Part shown: positions 25,740 to 34,900 of the stretch, in pieces
How the letters are laid out: every line of letters begins with the position of its first letter
How positions within the stretch are numbered: the first letter of the stretch is position 1
Origin: Rhodospirillum centenum SW
Lineage (GTDB): Bacteria; Pseudomonadota; Alphaproteobacteria; Azospirillales; Azospirillaceae
Assembly: GCF_000016185.1 (NCBI RefSeq)
Contig: NC_011420.2
Coordinates: 392,501-456,500 of the forward strand
DNA length: 64,000 bases
Direction of reading: 5' to 3'
Translations under genes and position numbers: made by a program
Notes under the pieces: model-generated
Seen by the model: only the letters and a program-made list of their open reading frames with translations
Databases searched by the model: none
Told to the model about the DNA's origin: nothing

Positions 25740-26600
25740 TCAGGCGACAGCGGCCGTGGGCGACAGGGCCGCAGCCAGCGTGGCGCCCCAGCTTCCGGTC
25801 GGGTCGCTGGCCGCCTGCCAGCCCATGACACCGCCGATGTAGCGGTAGGTGGAGACCAGCGGGGTCACGATCTGCCCGACGATGTCCGACACGGGCATCC
25901 AGCCGCTGCCGGCATCGTTCTGCCCCACCGGCTTGCCGATGACGATCTTGGTGGCCGGAATACCGGCCGCGATCATCCCGGCGACGGAACCGGCGGAGGT
26001 GCCGAGGATGAAGGAGGGCTCCTGGAAGCCGGGGTTGTTGTAGTACTGCAGATTGAGAAAATCGATCTGCGTTCCCACGGCCTCCATGATCCGGATATAG
26101 GCGCTGGACCAGGTCGGGAAGAAGTAGGGGGCCTGCGGCGCGTGCGAGATCAGACGGGCGCTGGCCGGCAGCGCCCCGTAGAGCGCCTGAGTCAGGTTGA
26201 TCATGAACTGCGTGCCGTCGTAACCCGCGCTGCCGGTGAAGGCCGCGCTGTCCTCGAAATCGATGTCGATCCCGTCCAGGCCGTAGGTCTGGACCATCGC
26301 AGCGATCTGGGCGGCGGAGAACTGCACATTGCCCGCCATCTGCTGCCACTGGGCGGACGAACAGGCACCGCCGCCGATCGCCATCATCACCTTCTTGCCG
26401 GCGCTCTTGAGGGCCGGGATCTGGGCCATGACGGTGCTGGTGAGGTTGCCATCCAGCACCATGGTTCCGCTGGGGTCGGGCCGGGCGAAGGACAGGATGA
26501 CGTGGGTGTAGTCGGAAGAGGCGAAACTGGAGAGCGGAATCAAGTTGCTGTTGTAATAGATCACCAGACGGTTGGCGTTGGGCGTGGCGTTGTCGAGCAT
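25740..26600 (-). CDS. GH18 family protein (chitinase/endoglucosaminidase type)
   Basis: A 286-residue TIM-barrel glycosidase. ATG 26600 is chosen because GGGAGG lies 5 bases upstream; an ATG nine codons earlier has no ribosome site. The substrate-binding strand MMAIGGG and the catalytic signature LDGIDIDFE (Asp109, Asp112, Asp114, Glu116) are intact, so hydrolysis of beta-1,4-GlcNAc links is plausible. No signal peptide is visible, which is odd for a chitin-degrading enzyme and suggests either non-classical export or an intracellular substrate. Overlapping palindromes just upstream may bind a regulator. No other chitin-utilisation gene is nearby. Confidence 0.85.
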   Translation of the reverse strand: MLDNATPNANRLVIYYNSNLIPLSSFASSDYTHVILSFARPDPSGTMVLDGNLTSTVMAQIPALKSAGKKVMMAIGGGACSSAQWQQMAGNVQFSAAQIAAMVQTYGLDGIDIDFEDSAAFTGSAGYDGTQFMINLTQALYGALPASARLISHAPQAPYFFPTWSSAYIRIMEAVGTQIDFLNLQYYNNPGFQEPSFILGTSAGSVAGMIAAGIPATKIVIGKPVGQNDAGSGWMPVSDIVGQIVTPLVSTYRYIGGVMGWQAASDPTGSWGATLAAALSPTAAVA

Positions 26601-26637
26601 GTCATCCTCCCATGGATAGGTCGCCATGGAGGTACTC

Positions 26638-26661
26638 TACCATCAGTTGGTACAGGTACCA
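26638..26661. promoter_or_regulatory. Overlapping inverted repeats upstream of the GH18 gene
   Basis: Two dyads share an arm: TACCA-TCAGT-TGGTA (26638-26652) and TGGTAC-AG-GTACCA (26648-26661). A third smaller dyad GGTA-CTC-TACC touches the left side. They lie 38-61 bp upstream of the GH18 start, where a promoter or operator is expected. Confidence 0.6.
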
Positions 26662-26742
26662 TGCTTTTTTCGCTGCTTGCCGGACAGGCCACCGCCATAC
26701 CCTGGACGCCGGAACCCGCCGGGCCGTGAACGGCCCGCACGC

Positions 26743-26777
26743 AAAAAAGCCGCCGGTCCCGTCGTGGGGCCGGCGGC
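26743..26777 (-). terminator. Rho-independent terminator of the thiolase gene
   Basis: On the minus strand, arms GCCGCCGG and CCGGCGGC form a GC-rich hairpin followed immediately by six T residues. It sits 36 bp after the thiolase stop codon and is the clearest intrinsic terminator in the window. A second perfect dyad (CGGGCCGT-GA-ACGGCCCG, 26720-26737) follows it. Confidence 0.9.
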
Positions 26778-26812
26778 CTTGCCTTGCTTCCGGGCCGGAA
26801 TGTGCGGGGATG

Positions 26813-27997
26813 TCAGAGCCGCTCGACCGCCATGGCCGTCGCCTCGCCGCCGCCGATGCAGAGGCTGGCGACGCCGCGCTTCAGCCCGTACTGCTCCAGC
26901 GCGTTCAGCAGGGTGACCAGGATGCGGGCACCCGAAGCGCCGATCGGGTGGCCCAGCGCGCAGGCACCGCCATGCACGTTGACCTTGTCGCGCGGCAGGT
27001 CGAACTCCCGCATCGCCGCCATGGAGACGACGGCGAACGCCTCGTTGATCTCGAACAGATCCACGTCGCGGGCCTGCCAGCCGGTCTTCTCGAACAGGGT
27101 GCGCATCGCACCGACCGGGGCGGTGGTGAACCAGGCCGGTTCCTGGGCGTAGCTGGCATGCCCACGGATGGCCCCCAGCACCTTGAGCCCGCGCCGTTCA
27201 GCCTCGGACCGGCGCATCAGCACCAGGGCCGCGGCCCCGTCGCTGATCGAGCTGCTGTTGGCCGCGGTGACGGTGCCGTCCTTGCGGAAGGCCGGCTTCA
27301 GGGTCGGGATCTTCTCCGGCCGCGCCTTGGCCGGCTGCTCGTCCCGGTCCACCACCGTCTCGCCGGCGCGGGTCTTCACGCTGACGGGCACCAGTTCCGC
27401 GGCGAAGCGGCCGGTCTCCCCCGCTTCACGCGCGCGGCGCAGGCTTTCCAGCGCGTACCCGTCCTGCTGCTCGCGGGTGAACTGGTAGCGGGTGGCCGTG
27501 TCCTCGGCATAGGTGCCCATGGCGCGGCCGCGGTCATAGGCGTCCTCCAGCCCGTCCAGCGCCATGTGGTCGTAGACCGTGGCGTGGCCGTAGCGGTAGC
27601 CGCCGCGGGCGCGGTCCAGCAGATAGGGGGCGTTGGACATGCTCTCCATGCCGCCCGCCAGACCGATGCCGATGGAGCCGGCGACGATGGCGTCGTGGAT
27701 CTGCATGGCGGCCTTCATGCCGCTGCCACACATCTTGTTGAGGGTCGTGCAGGGCACGCCCATGGGCAGGCCGGCGCCCAGCGCCGCCTGACGGCCGGGG
27801 GCCTGGCCCTGGCCGGCCTGGAGCACGTTGCCCATGACGACCTCGTCGATTTCCTCCGGCGCGACGCCGGAGCGTTCGACCGCGGCCCTGATGGCGGCGG
27901 CGCCGAGCTGCGCCGCCGGCAAGGGCGAGAGGTCGCCCATCATGCCGCCCATGGCGGTGCGGGCGGCGGAAACGATGACGACTGGATCATGCGACAT
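26813..27997 (-). CDS. Acetyl-CoA C-acyltransferase (thiolase)
   Basis: A 394-residue thiolase from ATG 27997 (GGGAG 8 bases before); a GTG three codons upstream is the alternative. The active-site residues are all visible: nucleophilic Cys90 in NKMCGSGMK, His in NEAFAVV/GHPIGASG and the second Cys in CIGGGEATAMA. It joins or cleaves acyl-CoA with CoA, either acetoacetyl-CoA formation/cleavage or a beta-oxidation step. Placed between ivd and mccB on the same strand, it may process acetoacetyl-CoA arising from leucine-derived acetoacetate. The strong terminator behind it marks the end of the transcript. Confidence 0.92.
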   Translation of the reverse strand: MSHDPVVIVSAARTAMGGMMGDLSPLPAAQLGAAAIRAAVERSGVAPEEIDEVVMGNVLQAGQGQAPGRQAALGAGLPMGVPCTTLNKMCGSGMKAAMQIHDAIVAGSIGIGLAGGMESMSNAPYLLDRARGGYRYGHATVYDHMALDGLEDAYDRGRAMGTYAEDTATRYQFTREQQDGYALESLRRAREAGETGRFAAELVPVSVKTRAGETVVDRDEQPAKARPEKIPTLKPAFRKDGTVTAANSSSISDGAAALVLMRRSEAERRGLKVLGAIRGHASYAQEPAWFTTAPVGAMRTLFEKTGWQARDVDLFEINEAFAVVSMAAMREFDLPRDKVNVHGGACALGHPIGASGARILVTLLNALEQYGLKRGVASLCIGGGEATAMAVERL

Positions 27998-28044
27998 GGC
28001 GTTCACTCCCGATGGTCCTTTCCCGATGGCTCGTGTCCAAGGGC

Positions 28045-28094
28045 GGGCGCGCGGCAGGCGCGCGGGTAAGATGGGCGCGCGGCAGGCACGCGGG
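28045..28094. repeat. Two 22-bp direct repeats in the thiolase leader
   Basis: A 22-bp unit at 28045-28066 recurs at 28073-28094 with a single difference (GGCAGGCG versus GGCAGGCA in the core), six bases between copies. It lies in the 178-bp gap between the TetR gene and the thiolase, both minus strand, so it may bind the regulator or be part of the mRNA leader. Confidence 0.7.
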
Positions 28095-28175
28095 GGGACC
28101 CTAGCCGAAGGCCGGGGTCCGGTCGATGCCCCGATGCCGCCCGCCCGACGGTGGAGGGATCCGGAGGGGATGGCG

Positions 28176-28769
28176 TCAGGTCGGGCGGGAACGGTCGAGC
28201 AGCGCGGCGAAGGCGGTGCGGGCCAGCCTCTCCGCCCCGGGATGCCGCATCATCCGGTGCATGTGGGAGAAGCCGAAGGCGATGCCCGTCATCTCGAAGG
28301 CGAACAGCTCCGCGTCCAGGTCGCGGCGCAGATGCCCCTCCGCCACCGCCCGGCGGGCCAGATCCGTGGCGAAGTCGATGAGCTGTCCGTGGGTGCGGGC
28401 GACAAGGTCGCGCAAGGGACCCGGCTTGTCGTCCAGTTCCTTGGCCGCCGTCTCCAGCGGACAGCCGCCGGGCGGCACCCCCTCCCGGATCCAGACGATC
28501 CAGCCGTCGAAGAAGGTCTCGACCCGCGGCAGGCCGCGCGGCCGGGCCACGGCGGGGCGCAGCACGCGCTCCGTGAACAGTGCCAGGGCATGTTCCAGCA
28601 CCGCCTGCTGCAACAGCTCCTTGGAACCGAAATGGGCGAACAGCCCGCTCTTGGACATGCCCAGCCGGTCGGCCAGCGTGCCGATCGTCAGCCCGGTCAC
28701 CCCCTCGGTGCTGGTAACGGCCAGCGCCTGATCCAGGATCGCGGCCCGCGTGCGTTCGCCCTTGCCCAT
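28176..28769 (-). CDS. TetR-family transcriptional regulator
   Basis: A 197-residue repressor-type protein. Residues about 5-50 form the TetR helix-turn-helix (TRAAILDQALAVTSTEGV then TIGTLADRLGMSKSGLFAHF and the stretch GSKELLQQAVLEHA). The C-terminal half is a divergent ligand domain with GGCPLETAAKELDD. The ligand is unknown; acyl-CoA is a reasonable guess because the thiolase lies downstream and ivd upstream on the same strand. A perfect CGAACG-AC-CGTTCG palindrome lies 14 bp upstream of its start, which suggests autoregulation. Confidence 0.9.
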   Translation of the reverse strand: MGKGERTRAAILDQALAVTSTEGVTGLTIGTLADRLGMSKSGLFAHFGSKELLQQAVLEHALALFTERVLRPAVARPRGLPRVETFFDGWIVWIREGVPPGGCPLETAAKELDDKPGPLRDLVARTHGQLIDFATDLARRAVAEGHLRRDLDAELFAFEMTGIAFGFSHMHRMMRHPGAERLARTAFAALLDRSRPT

Positions 28770-28782
28770 GGAACCACTGGAC

Positions 28783-28796
28783 CGAACGACCGTTCG
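28783..28796. promoter_or_regulatory. Palindromic operator at the TetR promoter
   Basis: CGAACG-AC-CGTTCG is a perfect inverted repeat with a 2-base centre, located 14-27 bp upstream of the TetR gene start and about 110 bp upstream of the divergent cNMP-binding gene. Position and symmetry fit a TetR-family autoregulatory operator. It shares ACCGTTCG with the sites upstream of pccA and pccB. Confidence 0.6.
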
Positions 28797-28904
28797 CCTG
28801 TCAAGCAGGGGCACCGCACCACGCCCGCCGTACCGCGAACACAGGCGACAAGCGCTGGACGCGGGTGTATGCAGTCGGCGGGACAATTGCATCCAGGTCC
28901 GTCC

Positions 28905-29300
28905 ATGTCCGCCGCTTTCCAGCGCCGCACCGTCGAACCCGGGGACATCATCTTCCGCGAGGGCGACCCCGGCGACAGTCTGTATGTCGTCGAATCCGGC
29001 CGTGTCGTCGTCTGGCGGGGCGATCCAGCGCATCCCACCCGGATCGGCACGGTGGAGAAGGGCGGTGTGTTCGGGGAGATGGCCATCTTCGACCGCAAGC
29101 CGCGCATGGCCAACGCCAGTGCTGAAGAGCGCTCGACCGTGATGCGGATGCCGGCCAGCGTGCTGCGGGAGAGCCTGTACGGCGCCGACCCGCTGCTGCA
29201 TCAGCTCGTGCAGATCCTGATCGACAACATCCGCCACATGGCCCGCCGCCTGGACGAGCTTGAGGGCCGCATCGCCCCGCCCGACGGACCGATGGGCTGA
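28905..29300 (+). CDS. Cyclic nucleotide-binding domain protein
   Basis: A 131-residue single-domain protein. Residues about 5-118 form a CAP-type effector beta-barrel with GDIIFREGDPGDSLYVV and the phosphate-binding cassette FGEMAIFDRKPRMANASA, in which Glu and Arg contact the cyclic nucleotide. There is no DNA-binding domain, so it is a stand-alone sensor that may act through a partner. A start 12 codons upstream (28869) is possible; neither start has a strong ribosome site. It is divergent from the TetR gene and followed after 122 bp by an AI-2E-family transporter gene. Confidence 0.85.
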   Translation: MSAAFQRRTVEPGDIIFREGDPGDSLYVVESGRVVVWRGDPAHPTRIGTVEKGGVFGEMAIFDRKPRMANASAEERSTVMRMPASVLRESLYGADPLLHQLVQILIDNIRHMARRLDELEGRIAPPDGPMG

Positions 29301-29422
29301 GGCGCCGGGACCGGCGGCCGCGACCGACCGCACCCGTTGTCCGCATTTCCCGCTGCCGCCGGGGAACATGGTCCACCCGGGCCGGTTCCCCTGTGTGCAA
29401 CAGCGAAGCGGGGAGATGCGGA

Positions 29423-30598
29423 ATGGATGCCGCCGCCGGCACGGGTGCGGGAAGCACGGGCGCAGGGAGAACGGGTGCCCCAGGCCCCTGGAGCGGTGAC
29501 CGGACCTACGTCCGCCGGGTCCTGATCGCGTTGCTGCTGGTCGGGCTGGCCGCGACCCTGTGGCTCGCGTCGCATGCCCTGCTGCTGCTGTTCGGCGCCA
29601 TCCTGTTCGCCGTCGCCATCCGGGGGCTGGCCGGACTTCTCCGCCGGGTCCTGCCTGTCGGGGAGGAAACGTCCGTCGTCATCGTGCTGCTGATCCTGCT
29701 GGCGCTCGCGGGCGGTGTCGGCTTCCTGTTCGGGTCGCAGATCTCCCAGCAGTTCAGCAAGGTCGCCCAGCAGGTGCCCGACAGCCTCCAGAAGCTGGAG
29801 GACACCCTGCGGTCCACCGGCTGGGGCCAGCAGCTTCTGGCCCTGACCGGCGGGGTTCCGCTGACCGGCGACGGCGGCCAGGGCGGTGGTCAGGGCGGCG
29901 GTCAGGGGGGTGCGGGCGCCGCGCCCGACGGCGGCAGCGGCGGCGCCGGCCTGGGCTGGCTGGTGCGGCAGGCCGGATCCGTCGCCGTCGCCATCACCGG
30001 AGCCCTGGGCGATCTGCTTCTCGTGCTGTTCGGCGCGGTCTACCTCGCCTTCCAGCCGGGGCTGTACCGGGCCGGGATCGAGAAGCTGGTGCCCAAGGAC
30101 CGGACGGACCAGATCGTCCGTGCCCTGGATGCGACGGGCGGCGCCCTGTGGAAATGGTCGGCGGGCATGCTGGTGGAGATGGTGCTGGTCGGTGCCCTGA
30201 CCATGGTCGGGCTCTGGCTGCTGGGCGTGCCCGCCCCGCTGGCGCTGGGGCTGATCGCCGGAACGCTGGAGTTCATCCCCATCGTCGGGCCGATTCTGGC
30301 CGCGATCCCGGCGATCCTGCTGGCCTTCACCGTCAGCCCGGACCTGGCCCTCTGGACGGCGCTGTTCTACGTGGCCCTGCAACAGGTGGAGGGCAACCTG
30401 ATCCTGCCGCTGATCCAGCGCAGGGCGGTCGCCCTTCCCCCGGTCGTCTCGTTGTTCGCACTCCTGGTCTTCGGGTCCCTGTTCGGCGCCATCGGGGTGC
30501 TGCTCGCCGTGCCGCTGGCGGTCACGGCGATGACGCTCGTCCAGGTGCTCTATGTCCGCGACACGCTGGGCAAGCCGGTGACGGTGGAAGGCGGCTGA
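29423..30598 (+). CDS. AI-2E family (PerM-type) membrane transporter with Gly-rich loop
   Basis: A 391-residue membrane protein; ATG 29423 follows GGGAG at 7-8 bases. It has paired hydrophobic segments at about 33-68 and 83-104, a soluble helical segment, and a C-terminal block of five helices with the family stretch IAGTLEFIPIVGPILAAIPAILLA and a final LFGAIGVLLAVPLAV. The family includes putative exporters of small solutes and Na+/H+ antiporters; the substrate here is unknown. Residues about 148-177, between the soluble part and the second membrane block, are a Gly/Gln-rich run (GGQGGGQGGGQGG) encoded by repetitive DNA, an insert not usual in the family. Confidence 0.85.
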   Translation: MDAAAGTGAGSTGAGRTGAPGPWSGDRTYVRRVLIALLLVGLAATLWLASHALLLLFGAILFAVAIRGLAGLLRRVLPVGEETSVVIVLLILLALAGGVGFLFGSQISQQFSKVAQQVPDSLQKLEDTLRSTGWGQQLLALTGGVPLTGDGGQGGGQGGGQGGAGAAPDGGSGGAGLGWLVRQAGSVAVAITGALGDLLLVLFGAVYLAFQPGLYRAGIEKLVPKDRTDQIVRALDATGGALWKWSAGMLVEMVLVGALTMVGLWLLGVPAPLALGLIAGTLEFIPIVGPILAAIPAILLAFTVSPDLALWTALFYVALQQVEGNLILPLIQRRAVALPPVVSLFALLVFGSLFGAIGVLLAVPLAVTAMTLVQVLYVRDTLGKPVTVEGG

Positions 30599-30608
30599 CC
30601 GTGGCCGG

Positions 30609-31781
30609 TCACGCCGTTTCCCGGAACAGCTCGCGGCCGATCAGCATGCGGCGGATCTCCGAGGTGCCGGCCCCGATCTCGTAGAGCTTGGCGTCGCGCA
30701 GCAGGCGCCCGGTGGGGAACTCGTTGATGTAGCCGTTCCCGCCCAGAACCTGGATCGCGTCCAGCGCCACCTTCGTGGCGTTCTCCGCCGCCATCAGGAT
30801 GACGCCGGCGGCGTCCTTGCGGGTGATGCGGCCCAGGTCGGCCGCCTTGCCGACGGCATAGGCATAGGCGCGGGTCGAGTTCAGCGCCACGTACATGTCC
30901 GCCAGCTTGCCCTGGATGAACTGGAACTCGCCGATGGGCTGGCCGAACTGCTCGCGCTGGTGGACATAGGGGACGACCACGTCCAGCGCCGCCTGCATGA
31001 TGCCGATGGGGCCGGCGGACAGCAGCGCGCGCTCGTAGTCCAGACCCGACATCAGCACCCGCACGCCGCCGTTCATCCGGCCCAGCACGTTCTCCTCCGG
31101 GACCTCGCAGTCCTGGAAGACCAGCTCGCCCGTGTGGCTGCCGCGCATGCCGAGCTTGTCCAGCTTCTGCGCGCAGGAAAAGCCCTTGAAGCCCTTCTCG
31201 ATCAGGAAGGCCGTGATGCCCTTCGGCCCGGCGGTGGGGTCGGTCTTGGCGTAGACCACCAGCACGTCGGCATCGGGGCCGTTGGTGATCCACATCTTGC
31301 TGCCGTTCAGGACGAAGCGGTCGCCCCGCCGTTCCGCCCGCAGCTTCATGGAGACGACATCGGAACCGGCGCCGGTCTCGCTCATCGCCAGCGCACCGAC
31401 ATGCTCGCCGCTGATGAGCTTCGGCAGGTAGCGCCGCTTCTGCTCGGGGCTGCCGTTCAGCCGGATCTGGTTGACGCACAGGTTGGAGTGGGCGCCGTAG
31501 GAGAGCCCGACCGAGGCGGAGGCGCGGCTGATCTCCTCCATGGCGACCATGTGCTCGACATAGCCCAGCCCGGCACCGCCCCACTCCTCCTCCACCGTCA
31601 CGCCCAGCAGGCCCAGGTCGCCGAACTTGCGCCAGAGGTCCATGGGGAACTGGTCGGTGCGGTCGATCTCGGCGGCGCGCGGCGCGATCTCGTCGGAGGA
31701 GAAGCTGCGCACCGTGTCGCGCAGCATGTCCGCGGTCTCGCCCAGACCGAAATCCATCAGGGGCAGGCTGTTGGGGATCAT
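30609..31781 (-). CDS. ivd: Isovaleryl-CoA dehydrogenase
   Basis: FAD enzyme oxidising isovaleryl-CoA to 3-methylcrotonyl-CoA, the first committed step of leucine breakdown after the branched-chain ketoacid dehydrogenase (LiuA). The 390 residues contain the isovaleryl-specific stretches [15 protein letters not shown] and [19 protein letters not shown], in which Ala/Gly replaces the C-terminal catalytic Glu of other dehydrogenases, the base instead being a Glu in helix G (YERALLS region). Substrate-loop motif [13 protein letters not shown] is present. It ends 10 bp from the convergent transporter gene. In the minus-strand order it precedes mccB, liuC, mccA and mvaB. Confidence 0.95.
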   Translation of the reverse strand: MIPNSLPLMDFGLGETADMLRDTVRSFSSDEIAPRAAEIDRTDQFPMDLWRKFGDLGLLGVTVEEEWGGAGLGYVEHMVAMEEISRASASVGLSYGAHSNLCVNQIRLNGSPEQKRRYLPKLISGEHVGALAMSETGAGSDVVSMKLRAERRGDRFVLNGSKMWITNGPDADVLVVYAKTDPTAGPKGITAFLIEKGFKGFSCAQKLDKLGMRGSHTGELVFQDCEVPEENVLGRMNGGVRVLMSGLDYERALLSAGPIGIMQAALDVVVPYVHQREQFGQPIGEFQFIQGKLADMYVALNSTRAYAYAVGKAADLGRITRKDAAGVILMAAENATKVALDAIQVLGGNGYINEFPTGRLLRDAKLYEIGAGTSEIRRMLIGRELFRETA

Positions 31782-31853
31782 GGGTCGTCTCTCCCGGAAC
31801 TGGTTTTGCCGGGGAGACTAGCGGGGGGCGGGCCGGGATGAAAGTGGCCATGG

Positions 31854-31885
31854 AAAAGGGCCGCGGTGTCGCCACCGCGGCCCTT
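31854..31885 (-). terminator. Intrinsic terminator after the first TonB receptor gene
   Basis: Arms AAGGGCCGCGGTG and CACCGCGGCCCTT pair perfectly over 13 bp around a 4-base loop, and on the minus strand the stem runs into a short T tract. It lies 25 bp beyond the receptor stop codon. Confidence 0.8.
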
Positions 31886-31909
31886 GTACAGAGCACTGAC
31901 CTGCCGGGA

Positions 31910-34900
31910 TCAGAACTTCGCGTTCAGACCGACGGAGTAGTAACGGCCGATCAGGTCATAGACGCCGGCGCCGGTCACGTACTTCGGCGGCTCGACATCG
32001 AACAGGTTGTTGATCGCCAGACGCACTTCGACGTTATCCGCAAGCATGTACGTCGCCGTGGTGTCGAAGCGCCAGTAATCATCGACCTCAAGGATATCAC
32101 GGCTCTCAACCGTGAAGTCGTTGTTGAACTTCGCGCTGGAGAGATAGTTGGCCTGAACCAGCAAACCGATCTTGTCATAGGTGTAGTCGGCCTGGATCTG
32201 GAACTGGTGCTTGGACTGGCCGACCTCGCCGGCATCGCTGCCCAGATCGAAGCCCAGACCGGTAACCGACGTCTCCAACTGATGGATGTAGTAGTAGGAG
32301 CCGCCCAGGGCCAACTGACCGTAGTCGCCGAAATCGAAGTCGTAGTTCGCAGTGGCGGTCAGGCCGCTGAAGTTGGTGTAGCCCGCGTTGACGTAGCCGG
32401 TCCGGATGAAGGTGATCTGGCCGATATCGTCCTCGTTGATGAGGCCCGCGGAACGCGGGGTGCGGACGAAGCGGTCGCAGGCCGCCGACGGATAGCCCGG
32501 ATTGTCATAGCAGACCTGCAACAGCGCGGACGCCGACAGGTTCGTGATCGCCTCGCTGATCTCGATGTCGACCCAGTCGACCGCAATCGTCAGATCTTCC
32601 AGGAAGCGCGGGTTGACGACCACGCCGACCGACCAGGACTTCGCCTGCTCGTTGGTCAGCGACGGGTTGCCGGCCGTCTCACCCTGGATCGTGGCGGTCT
32701 CGATCCGCGACACGAACGGAGCGTTCGGATCGCGGCCGAGCGCCTCCAGCGCCGCGCGGCAGTTCGCCTGACGGACAGCCGGGTTCGGACCACCGCTCAC
32801 ATTGCGGGTGGCGCAGGGGTCGGTCGCCGTCGTGAACAGATCGGACTTCGGCAGGAACAGTTCCGTGATCGCCGGCGACCGGATCGATTCGGTCCAGTTG
32901 CCGCGGAAGGTGATGTCCCGGATCGGCGAGTAACGGCCGCCGATGGTCCAGGTGTCATCCCCGCCCGACAGGCTGTTATCGACATAGCGGATGGAGCCTT
33001 CGGCCTCCAGCCGGTGGACGAGCGGGATGCCCATGCTGTCGTCCAGCAGCGGGATCAGCACCTCGCCATACACCTCCTTGGAGGTGTAGTCGCCCGAAAC
33101 CGGGGAGATGGCGACCGTGCGACCGGCACCTGCGAGCGTGATCTCACCCGGGTTGAAGTCACCCTTCTCCTTGCGCCAGAGGGCACCGACACCGACCTGG
33201 AGATCGCCCGCCGGCAGGGTGATGATCGAGGTGTCGGCGTTGAACTCGACGACTTCCTGCGTGATGGCCGAGCTGGAGACGTCCCTGCCCGTGACATAGG
33301 CGATCGCCTCGGGGCTGGGCGAGCCGTTGCCGAAGATGTTCAGCGGCACGCAGCCGGCAGCCCGCGAACGGCAGACGATCTGGTTCGTGGCCGGATCAAC
33401 GACCGCGTCGATGGCGAGCGGGAAGGTCGCGTCCAGCACCTGCGTGGTGGTGAACTCGCCCTCGGTCTTGCCGTAGTTGTAGGACAGCGACCAGTTGACC
33501 GCGCGATCGGCAACGTCGAAGTCGCCGCTGAAGCCGGTCACGATGCGCTTCAGTTCGTTCTCGCTGCGGTTCTCGTTGCCATCGACGAGATCGAGATGGC
33601 CGCGGGAGAGGACGAAGGTCGTGCGGCCGCCGGCCGACAGAACGGCACGGTCAGCAGGGGAGAGGAACGCATTGTCGGTCCGCATCGTCAGACCGCTACC
33701 CTCACCGCTGAACAGGGGAGAGTTGTACACGGGCTGATTGACGTTCTCGTAACCGATCGTCTTGGAGTAGTTGCCTTCGACGAAGAAGCGCAGATTGTCC
33801 AGGATGTCGTAGTGGCCCATGATGGCGCCGAGCTTGCGCTCGACCGGGGCCTGCAAGGACGTCACGGACGACAGGCGGAGGCCATCGCCACCGATGGCGA
33901 CCGAGCCGGAGAAGATCTGGCCGGGATCGAACGGGACCAGTCGGCCATCCACGAACTGGGCCGGCACGGTCTGGCCCGGATTGTTCGGGTCGGGAATCCG
34001 GAAGAAGCGGCTGGTGATCGCGGCCGCCGAACCACCGCCCGAGTTGACGGTGAGCGGGATGCCGCCGGCCGTGACCAGCGGGATCGTGCGGCCTTCGCGG
34101 TAGAGCTGCCCGGGAATGCCGTCAGCGGCACCCGTATCCGCCGGGTTCGGAACGAAGGTGATGTCCTTGGCCGTCCGCTTGCGGTCGGTGTACAGCAGGC
34201 CCTGGGTGTCGTTGTACTCGACCGCCAGGGCGATGTTGCCGCGATCGTTGTCGAAGTTCACACCGTAGGCGGCACGGACGCGCTTGTTCTTCGCGTCATC
34301 ATCGTCCGAGTTGCCGAACAGCAGGTCGACCTCGCCGCCCTCGTAATCGTCGCGCAGGATCACGTTCACGGTACCGGCGATGGCATCGGCGCCGTAGATC
34401 GGCGCGCCACCCACCGCGATCCGGTCGATCCGCTCGATGAAAGCGGTCGGGATCACGTTCATGTCCACCTGAAGACCCGGCCCGGCATCGCCGAACAGCG
34501 ACGGGGCGCGGCCTGCCACGAAGCGGCGGCCGTTCACCAGGGTCAGCGTGCGGGCGGAGCCCAGGCTGAACAGGTTGACGAAGTTCTGACCGACGTTGAA
34601 CGTGCTCTGGTCGCCGATCGGCGACACGGCCGTACCGAAACCAGGGACATCGTTCAGCGCATCGGCGATGTTGGTGAAACCGCGGCGGTCGATGTAGCCG
34701 ATGTTGACCTCAACGGTCGGCTGAAGCACGTCGAACTGGGTACGGCGCAGACGCGACCCGGTGATGACGATTTCTTCGACCTTCGAGCCATCATTCGCAG
34801 CAGCCGTGCCCGTCGCCTGGGCGACCTGAGCCTGCGCCACCTGGGTCGTCGGCTCGGCCATGGCGTCCGACCGGCCCTTCACAACGGCGTCCTGCGCGGC

